From: Comamonas sp. KCTC 72670
Lineage (GTDB): Bacteria; Myxococcota; Myxococcia; Myxococcales; Myxococcaceae
Direction of reading: 5' to 3'
NCBI GenBank assembly: GCA_014656495.1
Contig: BNCN01000012.1
Span: 272,136 to 336,135, forward strand
Length of the DNA: 64,000 nucleotides
Position 1 is the stretch's first letter; every line of letters begins with the position of its first letter. The position numbers and the translations under genes were made by a program. Below are positions 45,535 through 56,707 of this stretch, piece by piece. The notes beneath the pieces were generated by a model, which was given only the letters and a program-made list of their open reading frames with translations, was not told the DNA's origin and searched no databases.

Positions 45535-46594
45535 GCCAGCCCCTTGCGCTTGCGGGGAATCCACCGCGGCAACACGTCCCAGAGTTCCTTCGTCCCGAAC
45601 AGGCCCTGGGGCCGCGCCAGCATCAGCACCACCAGCAGGAGGCCGTAGACGGGCATGCGAATCTGGTCCACCCGCTGCGCCAGGCTGCCCTCGGCGCCCA
45701 GCACGGAGAACAGCGAGCGCAGGCCCTCCGGCAGCAGCGTGAGGAAGGTCGCCGCGACGATGGCGCCCGTCGTGGAGCCCAGGCCGCCCAGCACCACCAT
45801 GACGACGATCTCCATCGACTTCACGAAGGTGAACGAGCCCGGGTTGATGATGGGCACGAAGTGCGCGAACAGCCCGCCGGCGATGCCCGCGAAGAACGAC
45901 GAGATGACGAAGGCGCGGACCTTGTAGCCCGTGGTGTCCACGCCCATGGCCTCGGCGGCCACCTCGTCCTCGCGGATGGCCCAGAGGCTGCGGCCGTGGC
46001 TGGAGCCGGTGATGCGCCGGGCCACCAGCACGGTGAGGAACACCCAGAAGTACACCATGGCCGGCGTGGAGGTCTGCGGGATGCCGGACAGGCCCAGCGC
46101 GCGGCCGAAGGCGTCCGTGTTCTGCACCACCACGCGGATGATTTCGCCGAAGCCCAGCGTGACAATGGCCAGGTAGTCACCGCGCAGCCGCAGCGACGGC
46201 AGGCCCACCAGGAAGCCGCACAGCGCCGCGGCCAGGCCGCCCACCAGCAGCGACGCGACGAAGAACACCTGGTCGCTGGCCGCCACCGGGAGGAACGACA
46301 GCGCCACGTCCTTGAGGTTCAGCGACATCACGCCCGCGATGTACGCCCCCACCGCCATGAAGCCCGCGTGGCCGATGGAGAACTGCCCCGTCATCCCGTT
46401 CACGATGTTGAGGCTGACCGCCAGGATGATGTTCACCCCCACCACCGACAGCAGGTAGGAGGCGAACGGCGCGTCGCTCATCAGCCACTGGAACAGCGCC
46501 AGCACGGGCAGCGCCACCAGCACGGGCAGGATGCCGCGCAGCGAGGCGGGGATGGCGGAGCGGGCTTCAGGGACCGGAATCGCCGGAGTCTCCA

Positions 46595-46595
<1 letters not shown>
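45531..46595 (-). CDS. livM: Branched-chain amino acid ABC transporter permease LivM
   Basis: 354 residues, about ten membrane helices. GQFSIGHAGFMAVGAY and LRLRGDYLAIVTLGFGEIIR are LivM signatures. Begins at ATG joined to the LivH stop (TGATG); a GTG 3 bases earlier is equally possible. Forms the membrane pore with LivH. Confidence 0.94.
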
Positions 46596-47514
<919 letters not shown>

Positions 47515-47515
<1 letters not shown>

Positions 47516-48720
47516 TAGGGATTGATGGTCGTGACGTACTGCGTCTTGCCGTCCTCGACCTTCAGGACGACGGCGGACTTCACGGCGTTGCGGTTGGCAT
47601 CCAGGCTGACGGTGCCCGCCACGCCCGGGAAGTCCTTCGTCTGGGCGATGGCGTCACGCACGGCCGGGCCGCTCAGGTCCTTGGCGCGCTCCAGCGCGGC
47701 CACCGCCACGCGGGCGGCGTCGTAGCCCAGCGCCGCCAGGGCGTCCGGCACCGCGCCGTAGGCCGCCTTGTAGTCCGCGATGAACTTCTGCACGCGCGGG
47801 TCCGGGTTGTCCGGCGAGTAGTGGTTGGAGAAGTAGCTGCCCGAGATGGCGCTGCCGCCCAGCTCGAAGAGCTTCTCGGAGTCCCAGCCGTCGCCGCCCA
47901 TCAGCGGGACCTTCAGGCCCACCTCGCGCGCCTGGCGGGCGATGATGCCCACCTCGCTGTAGTAGCCCGGCACGTAGATGCCCTCCGGCTGCGACTTGCG
48001 GATGGCGGTGAGTTGGGCGCGGTAGTCGGTGTCGCCCTGGCTGTAGCTCTCCACCGCCGACACCTTGCCGCCCATCTCCGTGAACTTGCGCGTGAACACG
48101 TCCGCCAGGCCAATGGAGTACGCGCTCTTGTTGTCCTGGAGCACCGCCACCTTGTTCAGCTTCAGGTTCTCCCGCGCGAACTTCGCCATCACGAAGCCCT
48201 GGAACGGGTCGATGAAGCAGACGCGGAAGATGTAGTCACCCTTGTCGGTGACGGTGGGATTGGTGGAGGACGGGGTAATCATGGGCACCCCCGCCGCCTG
48301 CGCCTTCTCCGCCATGGCCAGCGAGTTGGACGACGCCACGTCGCCCAGGATGAGCACGACCTTGTCCTGCGTAATCAGGCGCGTGGCGGCCTGGGCCGCC
48401 TCCTCGGGCTTGCTCTGGTTGTCGTAGACGCGAATCGCCAGCTTCTTGCCCTTCACGCCGCCCGCGGCGTTGGCCTCCTTGAGGGCCAGCTCGATGCCGT
48501 TGCGCGTGGAGATGCCGAACGTGGCCTGGCCACCGGTGAGCGAGCCCACCTGCCCCAGCAGGATGGTGTTCGCGTCCGCCGGAGCGCCACCCGGCCCAGG
48601 ACCCTGCCCCTGCGCGGCCTGCGAGCCTCCTTCACCCGAAGGGGCGGGCTGCGTCTTCTTCTCGCAAGCGGCCACCATGACGGCGAGCGCGGCGAGGAGC
48701 ATCGGGGCGAGTCGTCGCAT
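47515..48720 (-). CDS. livK: Branched-chain amino acid binding lipoprotein (LivK/J family)
   Basis: 401 residues. Lipobox VAAC (C19) and a Gly/Gln/Pro linker, then a type I periplasmic binding fold: ILLGQVGSLTGGQATFG, YDNQSKPEEAAQAATRLI, GDVASSNSLAMAEKAQAAGVPMITPSSTNP and LALGYDAARV. The lipid anchor is unusual for Proteobacteria LivK, which is soluble, but common in other groups. First gene of the liv operon; ligand could be any branched amino acid or amide. Confidence 0.92.
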
Positions 48721-48721
48721 G

Positions 48722-48761
48722 CGGGGCTTCCCTTCTCAGGAACTGACACGGCAAAGCCCCG
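48722..48761 (-). promoter_or_regulatory. Leader hairpin upstream of the liv operon
   Basis: CGGGGCTT and AAGCCCCG form an 8-bp stem around 24 bases that include the GAAGGGAAG ribosome site. Read on the plus strand it is followed by TTTTCT and looks like a terminator, but no plus-strand gene ends there. Confidence 0.35.
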
Positions 48762-48843
48762 GTTTTCTAGGGGACACCACTGCATGGGTCAAGCTCGCAG
48801 CCGCCCCGTGCCCCCGTTACTCACCCTCTGTGCGGCGCGTCAG

Positions 48844-49545
48844 TCAGGAGTGCAGCCCGTCCACCGGGCCGTCGTGGAGCACCTCGCCCCGCTCCTCCAC
48901 CTCGGCCGTCTCCTTCCGGACGGTGGCGTGGACCTTGCGGAGCTCCTCGGCCGTGTACCGGGAAACCGCGACCTCCTGCCAGACATGGACGCTCTTGGTG
49001 AACTCCACCCGCTCCTCGCGCAGGGGGATGACGAAGGTGCCCGCCTCGAAGGGCACCAGCCCCTCCAGCACCGGCTGGGCGGACGCCGCGGCCACCGGTG
49101 AGCCCTCCGCGGCCACGGCCTGCTCGGACACCCGCTCCACCAGCAGCTCCTCGCGCCGCACGGGCACGGAGAACTGCCGCACCTCCGTGCGGACCACCTT
49201 GTGGATGCGCACCTGCCCCGTCTCGTGCACCACGACGCGGGGATGCGCCTCCTCATGCGCCAGCGGCACCACCAGGTCCGCGGGCGTCGCGAAGCCGGAG
49301 GCCAGCACGGACTCGGGGCGGCCGCCGTCGGTGCCCTCGGAGGGGGACACCTCGTCCCGGGTGAGTCCCAGGTGCACGTCGGCGTCGCGCACGTCCACCA
49401 CGTCGCCGTAGCGCACGGTGAAGCCCTTCACGCGCAGCAGCCCGCCTTCGATGGCGAAGGACTCCTCGCCGCACCCCACCACCGTGCCCAGCCGCGTCCC
49501 ATCCGCGGTGAAGACCCGCATTCCTTCCCGTACGTCCCAGCGCAT
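48844..49545 (-). CDS. PRC-barrel-like/DUF2382 (YsnF-type) stress protein
   Basis: 233 residues. An N-terminal beta module (MRVFTADGTRLGTVVGCGEESFAIEGGLLRVKGFTVRYGDV) resembling a PRC barrel is followed by DUF2382 repeats from about residue 90, each with a VP(V/L)xxEE strand pattern (FSVPVRREELLVERV, FVIPLREERVEFTKSV). DUF2382 is found in YsnF-like general stress proteins. Molecular role unknown. It is related in layout to the gene at 50317. Confidence 0.82.
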   Translation of the reverse strand: MRWDVREGMRVFTADGTRLGTVVGCGEESFAIEGGLLRVKGFTVRYGDVVDVRDADVHLGLTRDEVSPSEGTDGGRPESVLASGFATPADLVVPLAHEEAHPRVVVHETGQVRIHKVVRTEVRQFSVPVRREELLVERVSEQAVAAEGSPVAAASAQPVLEGLVPFEAGTFVIPLREERVEFTKSVHVWQEVAVSRYTAEELRKVHATVRKETAEVEERGEVLHDGPVDGLHS

Positions 49546-49578
49546 CGAAGGGCTCCTCTCCTGTCGTGTGGTGACGGC

Positions 49579-49977
49579 TCAGGCCGGGGCGGGCGCCGCG
49601 GTCTCGAACCAGGGTTGCTCCCTGCCGCTCGGGCCTCGCCGGAGCACCCGCTCCGTGTCGGGCCACGGGCGCGCCTCCCCCGCATCTTCTCGCGGCGCGC
49701 GGGCGACCGCGGGTGAAGCGGCGGGCACCAGGGCCAGGGCGGGCACCAGGGCCAGGGCGGGGAGCTGGGTCCGCCGGCGCGCGAGCCGGCCCGCCACCAG
49801 CGCGCCCACCAGACCGGACACGCACGCCACACCCACCAGGGGGCCTCGCGAATCAGGGCGGAGCAGCCGGTGGAGGCCTCGCGCCACCAGGTGGGCGCCG
49901 AGGCTCAAGGCCGCGCCGCCCATCCATGCCCCCTCACGCTGGCGCCACGGCTCCCAGGTTCCTTGCCTGCTCCTCAT
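49579..49977 (-). CDS. Small membrane protein, unknown function
   Basis: 132 residues from ATG with GGGAGA 7 bases upstream. Two hydrophobic segments in the first half (ALSLGAHLVARG, PLVGVACVSGLVGALVAGRLA) then an Ala/Pro-rich tail. Lies between two DUF2382 genes and in the same direction as the first. No family recognised. Confidence 0.6.
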   Translation of the reverse strand: MRSRQGTWEPWRQREGAWMGGAALSLGAHLVARGLHRLLRPDSRGPLVGVACVSGLVGALVAGRLARRRTQLPALALVPALALVPAASPAVARAPREDAGEARPWPDTERVLRRGPSGREQPWFETAAPAPA

Positions 49978-50316
49978 GACGTTCTCCCGTCGGGCGCTCG
50001 CGGCGCGTGTGGCCCGGTCGCACCCCGCCTTGAAGATGGGGTGGGCCCTGGCACCCTGAGAAGCCCCGGCCCCCGCCCCTTCATGCCTGGGGCCTCGGGC
50101 AGCCGACAGGACAGGCGGGTGTCCGGGCGGGCAGGCACATGACCGAGCCAACTGGCCCCTTGTCGTTGGCCCCTGTTACCGCGCCCCGGCGCTCACACCT
50201 TCCAAGTGACCGGGGTGGAAACCCCAGCGCCTCGCGCTCGCACGCGAAGCCACCACCAGCACCGGGGTCCAGGGTGAACCAGCCGGTCCACCCGCCCTGG
50301 TCACGAGGAGCCAGCC
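49978..50316. other. 340-bp divergent intergenic region
   Basis: Between the small membrane protein and the plus-strand DUF2382 gene. It should hold both promoters. I see a repeat of TGGCCCCT/TTGGCCCCT (about 50151-50173) and no clear sigma-70 or sigma-54 core. Nothing else stands out. Confidence 0.45.
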
Positions 50317-51195
50317 ATGTATCAACGCAGCGACATCAAGGAAGGGATGGTTGTCCGCAGCATCGACGGCGAGAAGCTCGGCAAGGTCTTCGCCGTGGGA
50401 GAGGGCGAGTTCCACATCGAGAAGGGCCTGTTCTTCCCCAAGGACTACCTGGTCCGGTACTCCGAGATCAGCCGCATCGACGGCGCGGAGATCATCCTCA
50501 GCCACGGCAAGGAGATGCTGAGTCGCCTGTCCGACGACAGCCGCACGGACACGCTCGCCGGGACCGGCGCGGGCGCGGGTGTGGGCCCCGGCGCGGTGGG
50601 CCTGGACACGGACCGGGCCACGGCGCGCTCCCGCGCGGGCATCGACACCAGCGCGGACACGGTGAGCAGAGGCACCTACGACACGGGCTACGACACGCGG
50701 CTGGGCAAGGAGGCCCGCTACGGCGCCAGCCCTGACGCGGACACGGTCGTCGGCTCGCGTGGCCTGCATGGCCGGGAGGAGGACATCACCATCCCCGTGC
50801 ACAAGGAGGAGGTGGACGTCCTCAAGCGGGATGTCCAGGCGGGCGAGGTCCGCGTCCACAAGGACGTCGTGGAGGAGGACCAGGAGCTCGACGTCCCCGT
50901 GCGCCGCGAGCGCGTCCGCGTGGAGCGCCGCGACGTGAGCCCGGGCCGCCCGGCGATGAACGCCTCCTTCCAGGAGGAGACCGTCGTCGTCCCGCTGCGC
51001 GCCGAGGAGGTCGAGGTCCAGAAGCGCGCCGTCGTCAGCGAGGAGGTCGTCATCCACAAGGATGAAATCGACGAGGAGCGCCACATCTCCGAGCACGTGC
51101 GCCGCGAGCAGGTGGACGTGCGCACCGAGGGCAGCGACGAGCGGCCCCGCACGCTGGACGCGCCCACCGACGACCCGCTCAAGCGCGGGTACTGA
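50317..51195 (+). CDS. PRC-barrel/DUF2382 (YsnF-type) stress protein
   Basis: 292 residues. Residues 1-65 are a PRC-barrel-like module (IKEGMVVRSIDGEKLGKVFAVGEGEFHIEKGLFFPKDYLVRY). A Gly/Thr/Asp linker (about 80-145) precedes a DUF2382 part with three repeats (DITIPVHKEEVDVLKR, LDVPVRRERVRVERR, VVVPLRAEEVEVQKR). Highly charged and soluble, so cytoplasmic. Likely stress related, as in YsnF; its operator is unknown. Confidence 0.87.
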   Translation: MYQRSDIKEGMVVRSIDGEKLGKVFAVGEGEFHIEKGLFFPKDYLVRYSEISRIDGAEIILSHGKEMLSRLSDDSRTDTLAGTGAGAGVGPGAVGLDTDRATARSRAGIDTSADTVSRGTYDTGYDTRLGKEARYGASPDADTVVGSRGLHGREEDITIPVHKEEVDVLKRDVQAGEVRVHKDVVEEDQELDVPVRRERVRVERRDVSPGRPAMNASFQEETVVVPLRAEEVEVQKRAVVSEEVVIHKDEIDEERHISEHVRREQVDVRTEGSDERPRTLDAPTDDPLKRGY

Positions 51196-51201
51196 GGACA
51201 C

Positions 51202-51250
51202 GGCCGGGAGGCCTCCCGGCCCCTCCTCACAGGGGCCGGGCCTTCTCTTT
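51202..51250 (+). terminator. Terminator downstream of the DUF2382 gene
   Basis: A 20-bp perfect palindrome GGCCGGGAGG/CCTCCCGGCC overlaps a second stem GGCCCCT/AGGGGCC (51218-51237) that is followed by CCTTCTCTTT. Lies right behind the stop and before the end of the convergent kinase gene. Confidence 0.7.
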
Positions 51251-51255
51251 CACGT

Positions 51256-52779
51256 TCAAGCCGGCGTCTTCAGCTGCGGCGGGCGCATGATGCGCGTCTC
51301 CATGGAGCTCACGTTCCCCGGTGCGCCCGCCACCGGGGCGGCGCGCTCCAGCCGCTCGAACTCGCGGTTCCGGTCGGGGAAGTGCTTCAGCATCAACTGC
51401 ACGAGCTCCGCGTCGCTCGCGGGCTTGCAGGCGTCCGCCAGCCGGTCCGCCATCTCCGCGGCGCTGCTGAAGCGCGCCTCGGGCCGCTTGGCCAGCGCCG
51501 TCCGCAGCACGCTCCACAGCGAGCGGGAGATGTGCGAGGGCCGGGACGGGAGCGCCTCGTCGCAGATGGCGTGCATGGTGGCCAGCTCATCGGGCTTCTC
51601 GAAGGCGCGCACGCCGGTGAGCGACTGGTAGAGGATGAGCCCCATCGCGAACAAGTCGCTGCGCGCGTCCAGCTTCATGCCCCGCGCCTGCTCCGGGGAC
51701 ATGTACAGTGGCTTGCCCTTCACGATGCCCGGCAGCGTCACCGTGCGCTGGGCGCGGGCCTTGGCCACGCCGAAGTCCAGCACCTTCACCCGCCCGTCGA
51801 ACCCCACCATGAGGTTGTGCGGGGACAAGTCCCGGTGCACCAGCTCCAGCGACTCGCCATCCTCGCCGAGCAGGGAGTGCGCGGCCTGGAGGCCCGTCAG
51901 CCCCTGGCACACCACCGCCACCGCGTGCGCGGGCTCCAGCGGGCCCCGGGCGGCGCGGATGAGCCGCTCCAGGTCCACGCCGCGCACCAACTCCATCGCG
52001 ATGAAGTAGGCGCCCTCCGCCTCGCCGAAGTCGTAGACGTGCACCAGGTTGGGGTGCGCCAGCCGCAGGCCGATGCGGGCCTCGTCCAGGAACTGCTCGA
52101 CGACGGAGGGGTCCGAGGACAGGTGCGGGAGGATGCGCTTGAGGGCCACCATCCGCCCCAGGCCCTCCGGCCCGCGCGTCCGGGCCACCAGCACCTGGGC
52201 CATGCCGCCCGTGCCCAGCGGCGTCACCACCTCATACCGGCCGATGTGGCCCCGCGACGCGGGCGGCGTGTCCGTCACCAGCCCGTCCAGCCGCTCCAGC
52301 GCGCTCTTGCCCCCTGTCAGCGCCAGGAAACCCAGCACGGCGGTGTCGAGCTGCTCGCCGATGGCCTCCACCAGCTTCAGCACCATCCGGCCGCCGTCCT
52401 CGAAGTGGCCGCCCACCACCAGCCCCAGCCCGCCCAGCTCCAGGCTGCCCAGCGCCAGGCGGGTGCAGAAGAGCGTCCGTCCGTCCTCAAGCGCGTGGAT
52501 GCCTTGCCAGAACGCCGCCTGCGCCACGTCCACGCCGGGCTCGCCCAGCACCCGCGTCACCACGGGGCCGCGCGTGCCACGCAAGGACACGAAGCCCGCG
52601 GGGGCATGCACCAGCCGGGCACACTGCGTGAGAAACACGTCGAGCCCGGAGTCGAGGTCCAGGCCCCGCTCCAGGCAGTCCTCCAGGATGACGTCCGACA
52701 TGCGATGCACGGACATCAACGCCCGGAGGAAGACGACCTCGTCCTCCAACGAAGGAAATTCCACGGGTGCATTCAACAC
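51256..52779 (-). CDS. Ser/Thr protein kinase with N-terminal GAF-like domain
   Basis: 507 residues. Residues about 25-155 look like a GAF sensor (FLTQCARLVHAPAGFVSLRG, then HFEDGGRMVLKLVEAIGEQLDTAVLGF). Residues about 180-445 are a Hanks-type kinase: glycine loop GTGGMAQV, K214, HRDLSPHN (D317), DFG (D335), SPEQARG, so active. No membrane helix, so cytoplasmic. M. xanthus has about a hundred such kinases in developmental cascades. What the GAF part senses is unknown. Confidence 0.92.
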   Translation of the reverse strand: MLNAPVEFPSLEDEVVFLRALMSVHRMSDVILEDCLERGLDLDSGLDVFLTQCARLVHAPAGFVSLRGTRGPVVTRVLGEPGVDVAQAAFWQGIHALEDGRTLFCTRLALGSLELGGLGLVVGGHFEDGGRMVLKLVEAIGEQLDTAVLGFLALTGGKSALERLDGLVTDTPPASRGHIGRYEVVTPLGTGGMAQVLVARTRGPEGLGRMVALKRILPHLSSDPSVVEQFLDEARIGLRLAHPNLVHVYDFGEAEGAYFIAMELVRGVDLERLIRAARGPLEPAHAVAVVCQGLTGLQAAHSLLGEDGESLELVHRDLSPHNLMVGFDGRVKVLDFGVAKARAQRTVTLPGIVKGKPLYMSPEQARGMKLDARSDLFAMGLILYQSLTGVRAFEKPDELATMHAICDEALPSRPSHISRSLWSVLRTALAKRPEARFSSAAEMADRLADACKPASDAELVQLMLKHFPDRNREFERLERAAPVAGAPGNVSSMETRIMRPPQLKTPA

Positions 52780-52828
52780 CCGGAATCACCTTTGCGGAAA
52801 CCCAAGGGCCCACGAGGTGCCCGGTGGG

Positions 52829-53128
52829 CTACACGCGCTCCCGGTCCTTCAGGGAGGACACGGCGGGGAGGCGCTCGGGGGCGCCGGTGCGCAGCGACAG
52901 CGACACGTGCTCGTCCATCAGCCCGTGCGCCTCCAACACGCGCTCCAGGTACGCCACGCGCTCGCGCAGCAACTGGACGTCCACGCCGCCGCTCTGAGGG
53001 ACCTCCTTCAACCGGATGAAGGCCTCCACCAGGGGCTTGAGGCAGAAGCGAAGCGTGAGCCCAAGCAGGGGGACCCCCACCACCATGGCGGTGATGAGGG
53101 AGACGACGATAGCTTCAGTGACGTCCAT
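52829..53128 (-). CDS. Small membrane protein with coiled-coil tail
   Basis: 99 residues: one N-terminal membrane helix (AIVVSLITAMVVGVPLLGLTL) then a charged helix VQLLRERVAYLERVLEAHG. Looks like a short membrane-anchored coiled coil. Located between dnaK and the kinase gene on the same strand. No family recognised. Confidence 0.6.
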   Translation of the reverse strand: MDVTEAIVVSLITAMVVGVPLLGLTLRFCLKPLVEAFIRLKEVPQSGGVDVQLLRERVAYLERVLEAHGLMDEHVSLSLRTGAPERLPAVSSLKDRERV

Positions 53129-53197
53129 CGGTGTGCTCCAGGGTGACTGCGCGCTGAGCAGTCTACGCGGGAGCGCCGGAACGATTGCGCGAGGCGC

Positions 53198-55021
<1,824 letters not shown>

Positions 55022-55026
55022 GATGG

Positions 55027-55884
55027 TTACTGACTCCCCCCGGAAGAGTTCTCGGTCTGCTCGGGCGCGTCGGGCGACCCGGTGTCGGTGGCGGCGGCGG
55101 GTTCAACGGCCGCGGCGGGTTCGGCGGCGGCGACGGCCTCCGGCGCGCGCGCGACGACGACCATGGCCGGACGGACCAGCCGGTCGTTGAGGTGGAAGCC
55201 GCGCACCACCTCGTAGACCACGTGGCCCGCGGGGACGTCCGCCGTCTCCACCTGCTGGATGGCCTCGTGGAGGCGCGGGTCGAAGACCTGGCCCTTGGCG
55301 CTGAAGCCCTTCACGCCGTGGCGGGCGAGCGCGTCCTCGAAGGACTTGCGCGTCATGGCCACGCCCTTCTCGAAGCTGTCGAGGTCCGGCGACTTGGCCG
55401 CCGCGTCGAGCGCGCGGTCCAGGTTGTCCAGCACCGGGAGCAGGTCCTTGAGCAGCTTCTCCGAGCCGAAGCGCTGGACCTCCTCCTTCTCCTTCTGCGC
55501 GCGCTTGCGGTAGTTCTCCAGGTCCGCGGCGTGACGCACGGTGCGCTCCTGCGCATCCTTTGCACGCTCGTGGGCCTCGCGCAGACGCTCCATCGTCTCG
55601 CGGCCCTTGGCCTGGCTGAACTCCAGCTGCGCCTTGAGGGACTCCACCTCCTGGCGAAGCGCCGCCACGTCCTCGGACGGTGCCGCCGCTTCACTGGGAG
55701 GGGGCTCTTCGGGAGACGGGGACGCCTCGGCTTCCGCCGGGGTGGACGGGCTGGAGACCCCCACCTCGATGACGGTCACCTCGTCCTCTTCGTCCATGTG
55801 ACGCTCGACGCTGCGCACCGCCGCGTCGATGACGTCCTGCCCGATTTCCGTCTGGATTCTGCTCTTGTCGTTCGAGCCGGCCAC
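55027..55884 (-). CDS. grpE: GrpE-type nucleotide exchange factor (GrpS-like)
   Basis: 285 residues if begun at the GTG of VAGSNDKSRIQ; other starts between 55794 and 55920 are possible, with no decisive ribosome site. Long acidic N-terminus and helix (DVAALRQEVESLKAQLEFSQ), then the GrpE core DLENYRKRAQKEKEEVQ, LLPVLDNLDRAL and the beta end FDPRLHEAIQQVETADVPAGHVVYEVVRGFHLNDRLVRPAMVVV. A low-complexity Ala/Glu tail of about 40 residues follows, which normal GrpE lacks. Companion of the DnaK gene. Confidence 0.87.
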   Translation of the reverse strand: MAGSNDKSRIQTEIGQDVIDAAVRSVERHMDEEDEVTVIEVGVSSPSTPAEAEASPSPEEPPPSEAAAPSEDVAALRQEVESLKAQLEFSQAKGRETMERLREAHERAKDAQERTVRHAADLENYRKRAQKEKEEVQRFGSEKLLKDLLPVLDNLDRALDAAAKSPDLDSFEKGVAMTRKSFEDALARHGVKGFSAKGQVFDPRLHEAIQQVETADVPAGHVVYEVVRGFHLNDRLVRPAMVVVARAPEAVAAAEPAAAVEPAAATDTGSPDAPEQTENSSGGSQ

Positions 55885-55992
55885 GGCGCGCACTATCTCA
55901 CGCGCCGCAGGACACTCCAAATGTCCAGAAGGACAAAGGATTCCGACCCGGCCCCCGGGCAGGCGGGCTTCACGCCCAGCGGAACTTCACGC

Positions 55993-56496
55993 TCAGGCGG
56001 TGGGCTTCTTCGGCTTTCCAATCGTCTTCTTGGAACCCGAAGCAGGCTTCTTGGCCGCCTTCGTCGCGGGGCTCTTGGTGTCGGCGCCGGCCTTCTTGCG
56101 GCCAATGGACTTACCCCCTGCCTTCTTGGCCGTGGGGCGGGAGGCGCTGCCCTTGGAGGCCTTGGGCTCCGAGGCGGGCTCGGCCGACGCCGGCTTGGAC
56201 TTGGGGGAGGCCTTTTCGCCGCCCTCCTCCTCCGGCTTGAAGGCGCGCTCCACGGCGCCCTCGACCTGACGCACCGCGACTTCAATCTTCTCCGCGGCGA
56301 CCTTGCTGGTGCTGGCGGCCCAGGTGCGCAGCTGCTCCAGGCCTTCCTTCACCTTGGCCTGGTTGTCGGGGTCCTTCACTTCCTTGAGGAGGCGCTTGGC
56401 CTCGCCCCGCAGGTCATCGGTGGTGCGCTTGAGCTCGTCGCCGGTGCGCTTGAGGAACTCCATCAACTGCTGCTTGTCCCACTTGTTGTTGCCCAT
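55993..56496 (-). CDS. Helical protein with histone-H1-like Lys/Ala/Pro tail
   Basis: 167 residues from ATG with GGAGG 9 bases upstream. Residues 1-85 are amphipathic helices (DKQQLMEFLKRTGDELKRTTDDLRGEAKRLLKEV, then VKEGLEQLRTWAASTSKVAAEKIEVAVRQVEGAVERAF). From about 90 on it is Lys, Ala, Ser, Pro and Gly with runs like KKAGGKSIGRKKAG and KKTIGKPKKP. The N-terminal helices recall phasins or apolipoprotein-like proteins. The first gene of the run that continues with grpE and dnaK. No named family. Confidence 0.72.
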   Translation of the reverse strand: MGNNKWDKQQLMEFLKRTGDELKRTTDDLRGEAKRLLKEVKDPDNQAKVKEGLEQLRTWAASTSKVAAEKIEVAVRQVEGAVERAFKPEEEGGEKASPKSKPASAEPASEPKASKGSASRPTAKKAGGKSIGRKKAGADTKSPATKAAKKPASGSKKTIGKPKKPTA

Positions 56497-56707
56497 GCGC
56501 CATATCCTCCATGGGGCGGACATCCCCCCGAATCCACCACCATTCCACTCTACGTATCCCTGGAAGCGCAAAACCTTCCGGTGATTCCCTGGAGTGAAAC
56601 ACGACCGAGTGCGTCGGCCATTGCGTCGTGCACGTCGGTGCCGTGCGGGGATAGAGTGCTCACCTCGCGGGCTCTGTGCCACGAAGCCCGCGCTGGAGCC
56701 CGCCGAC

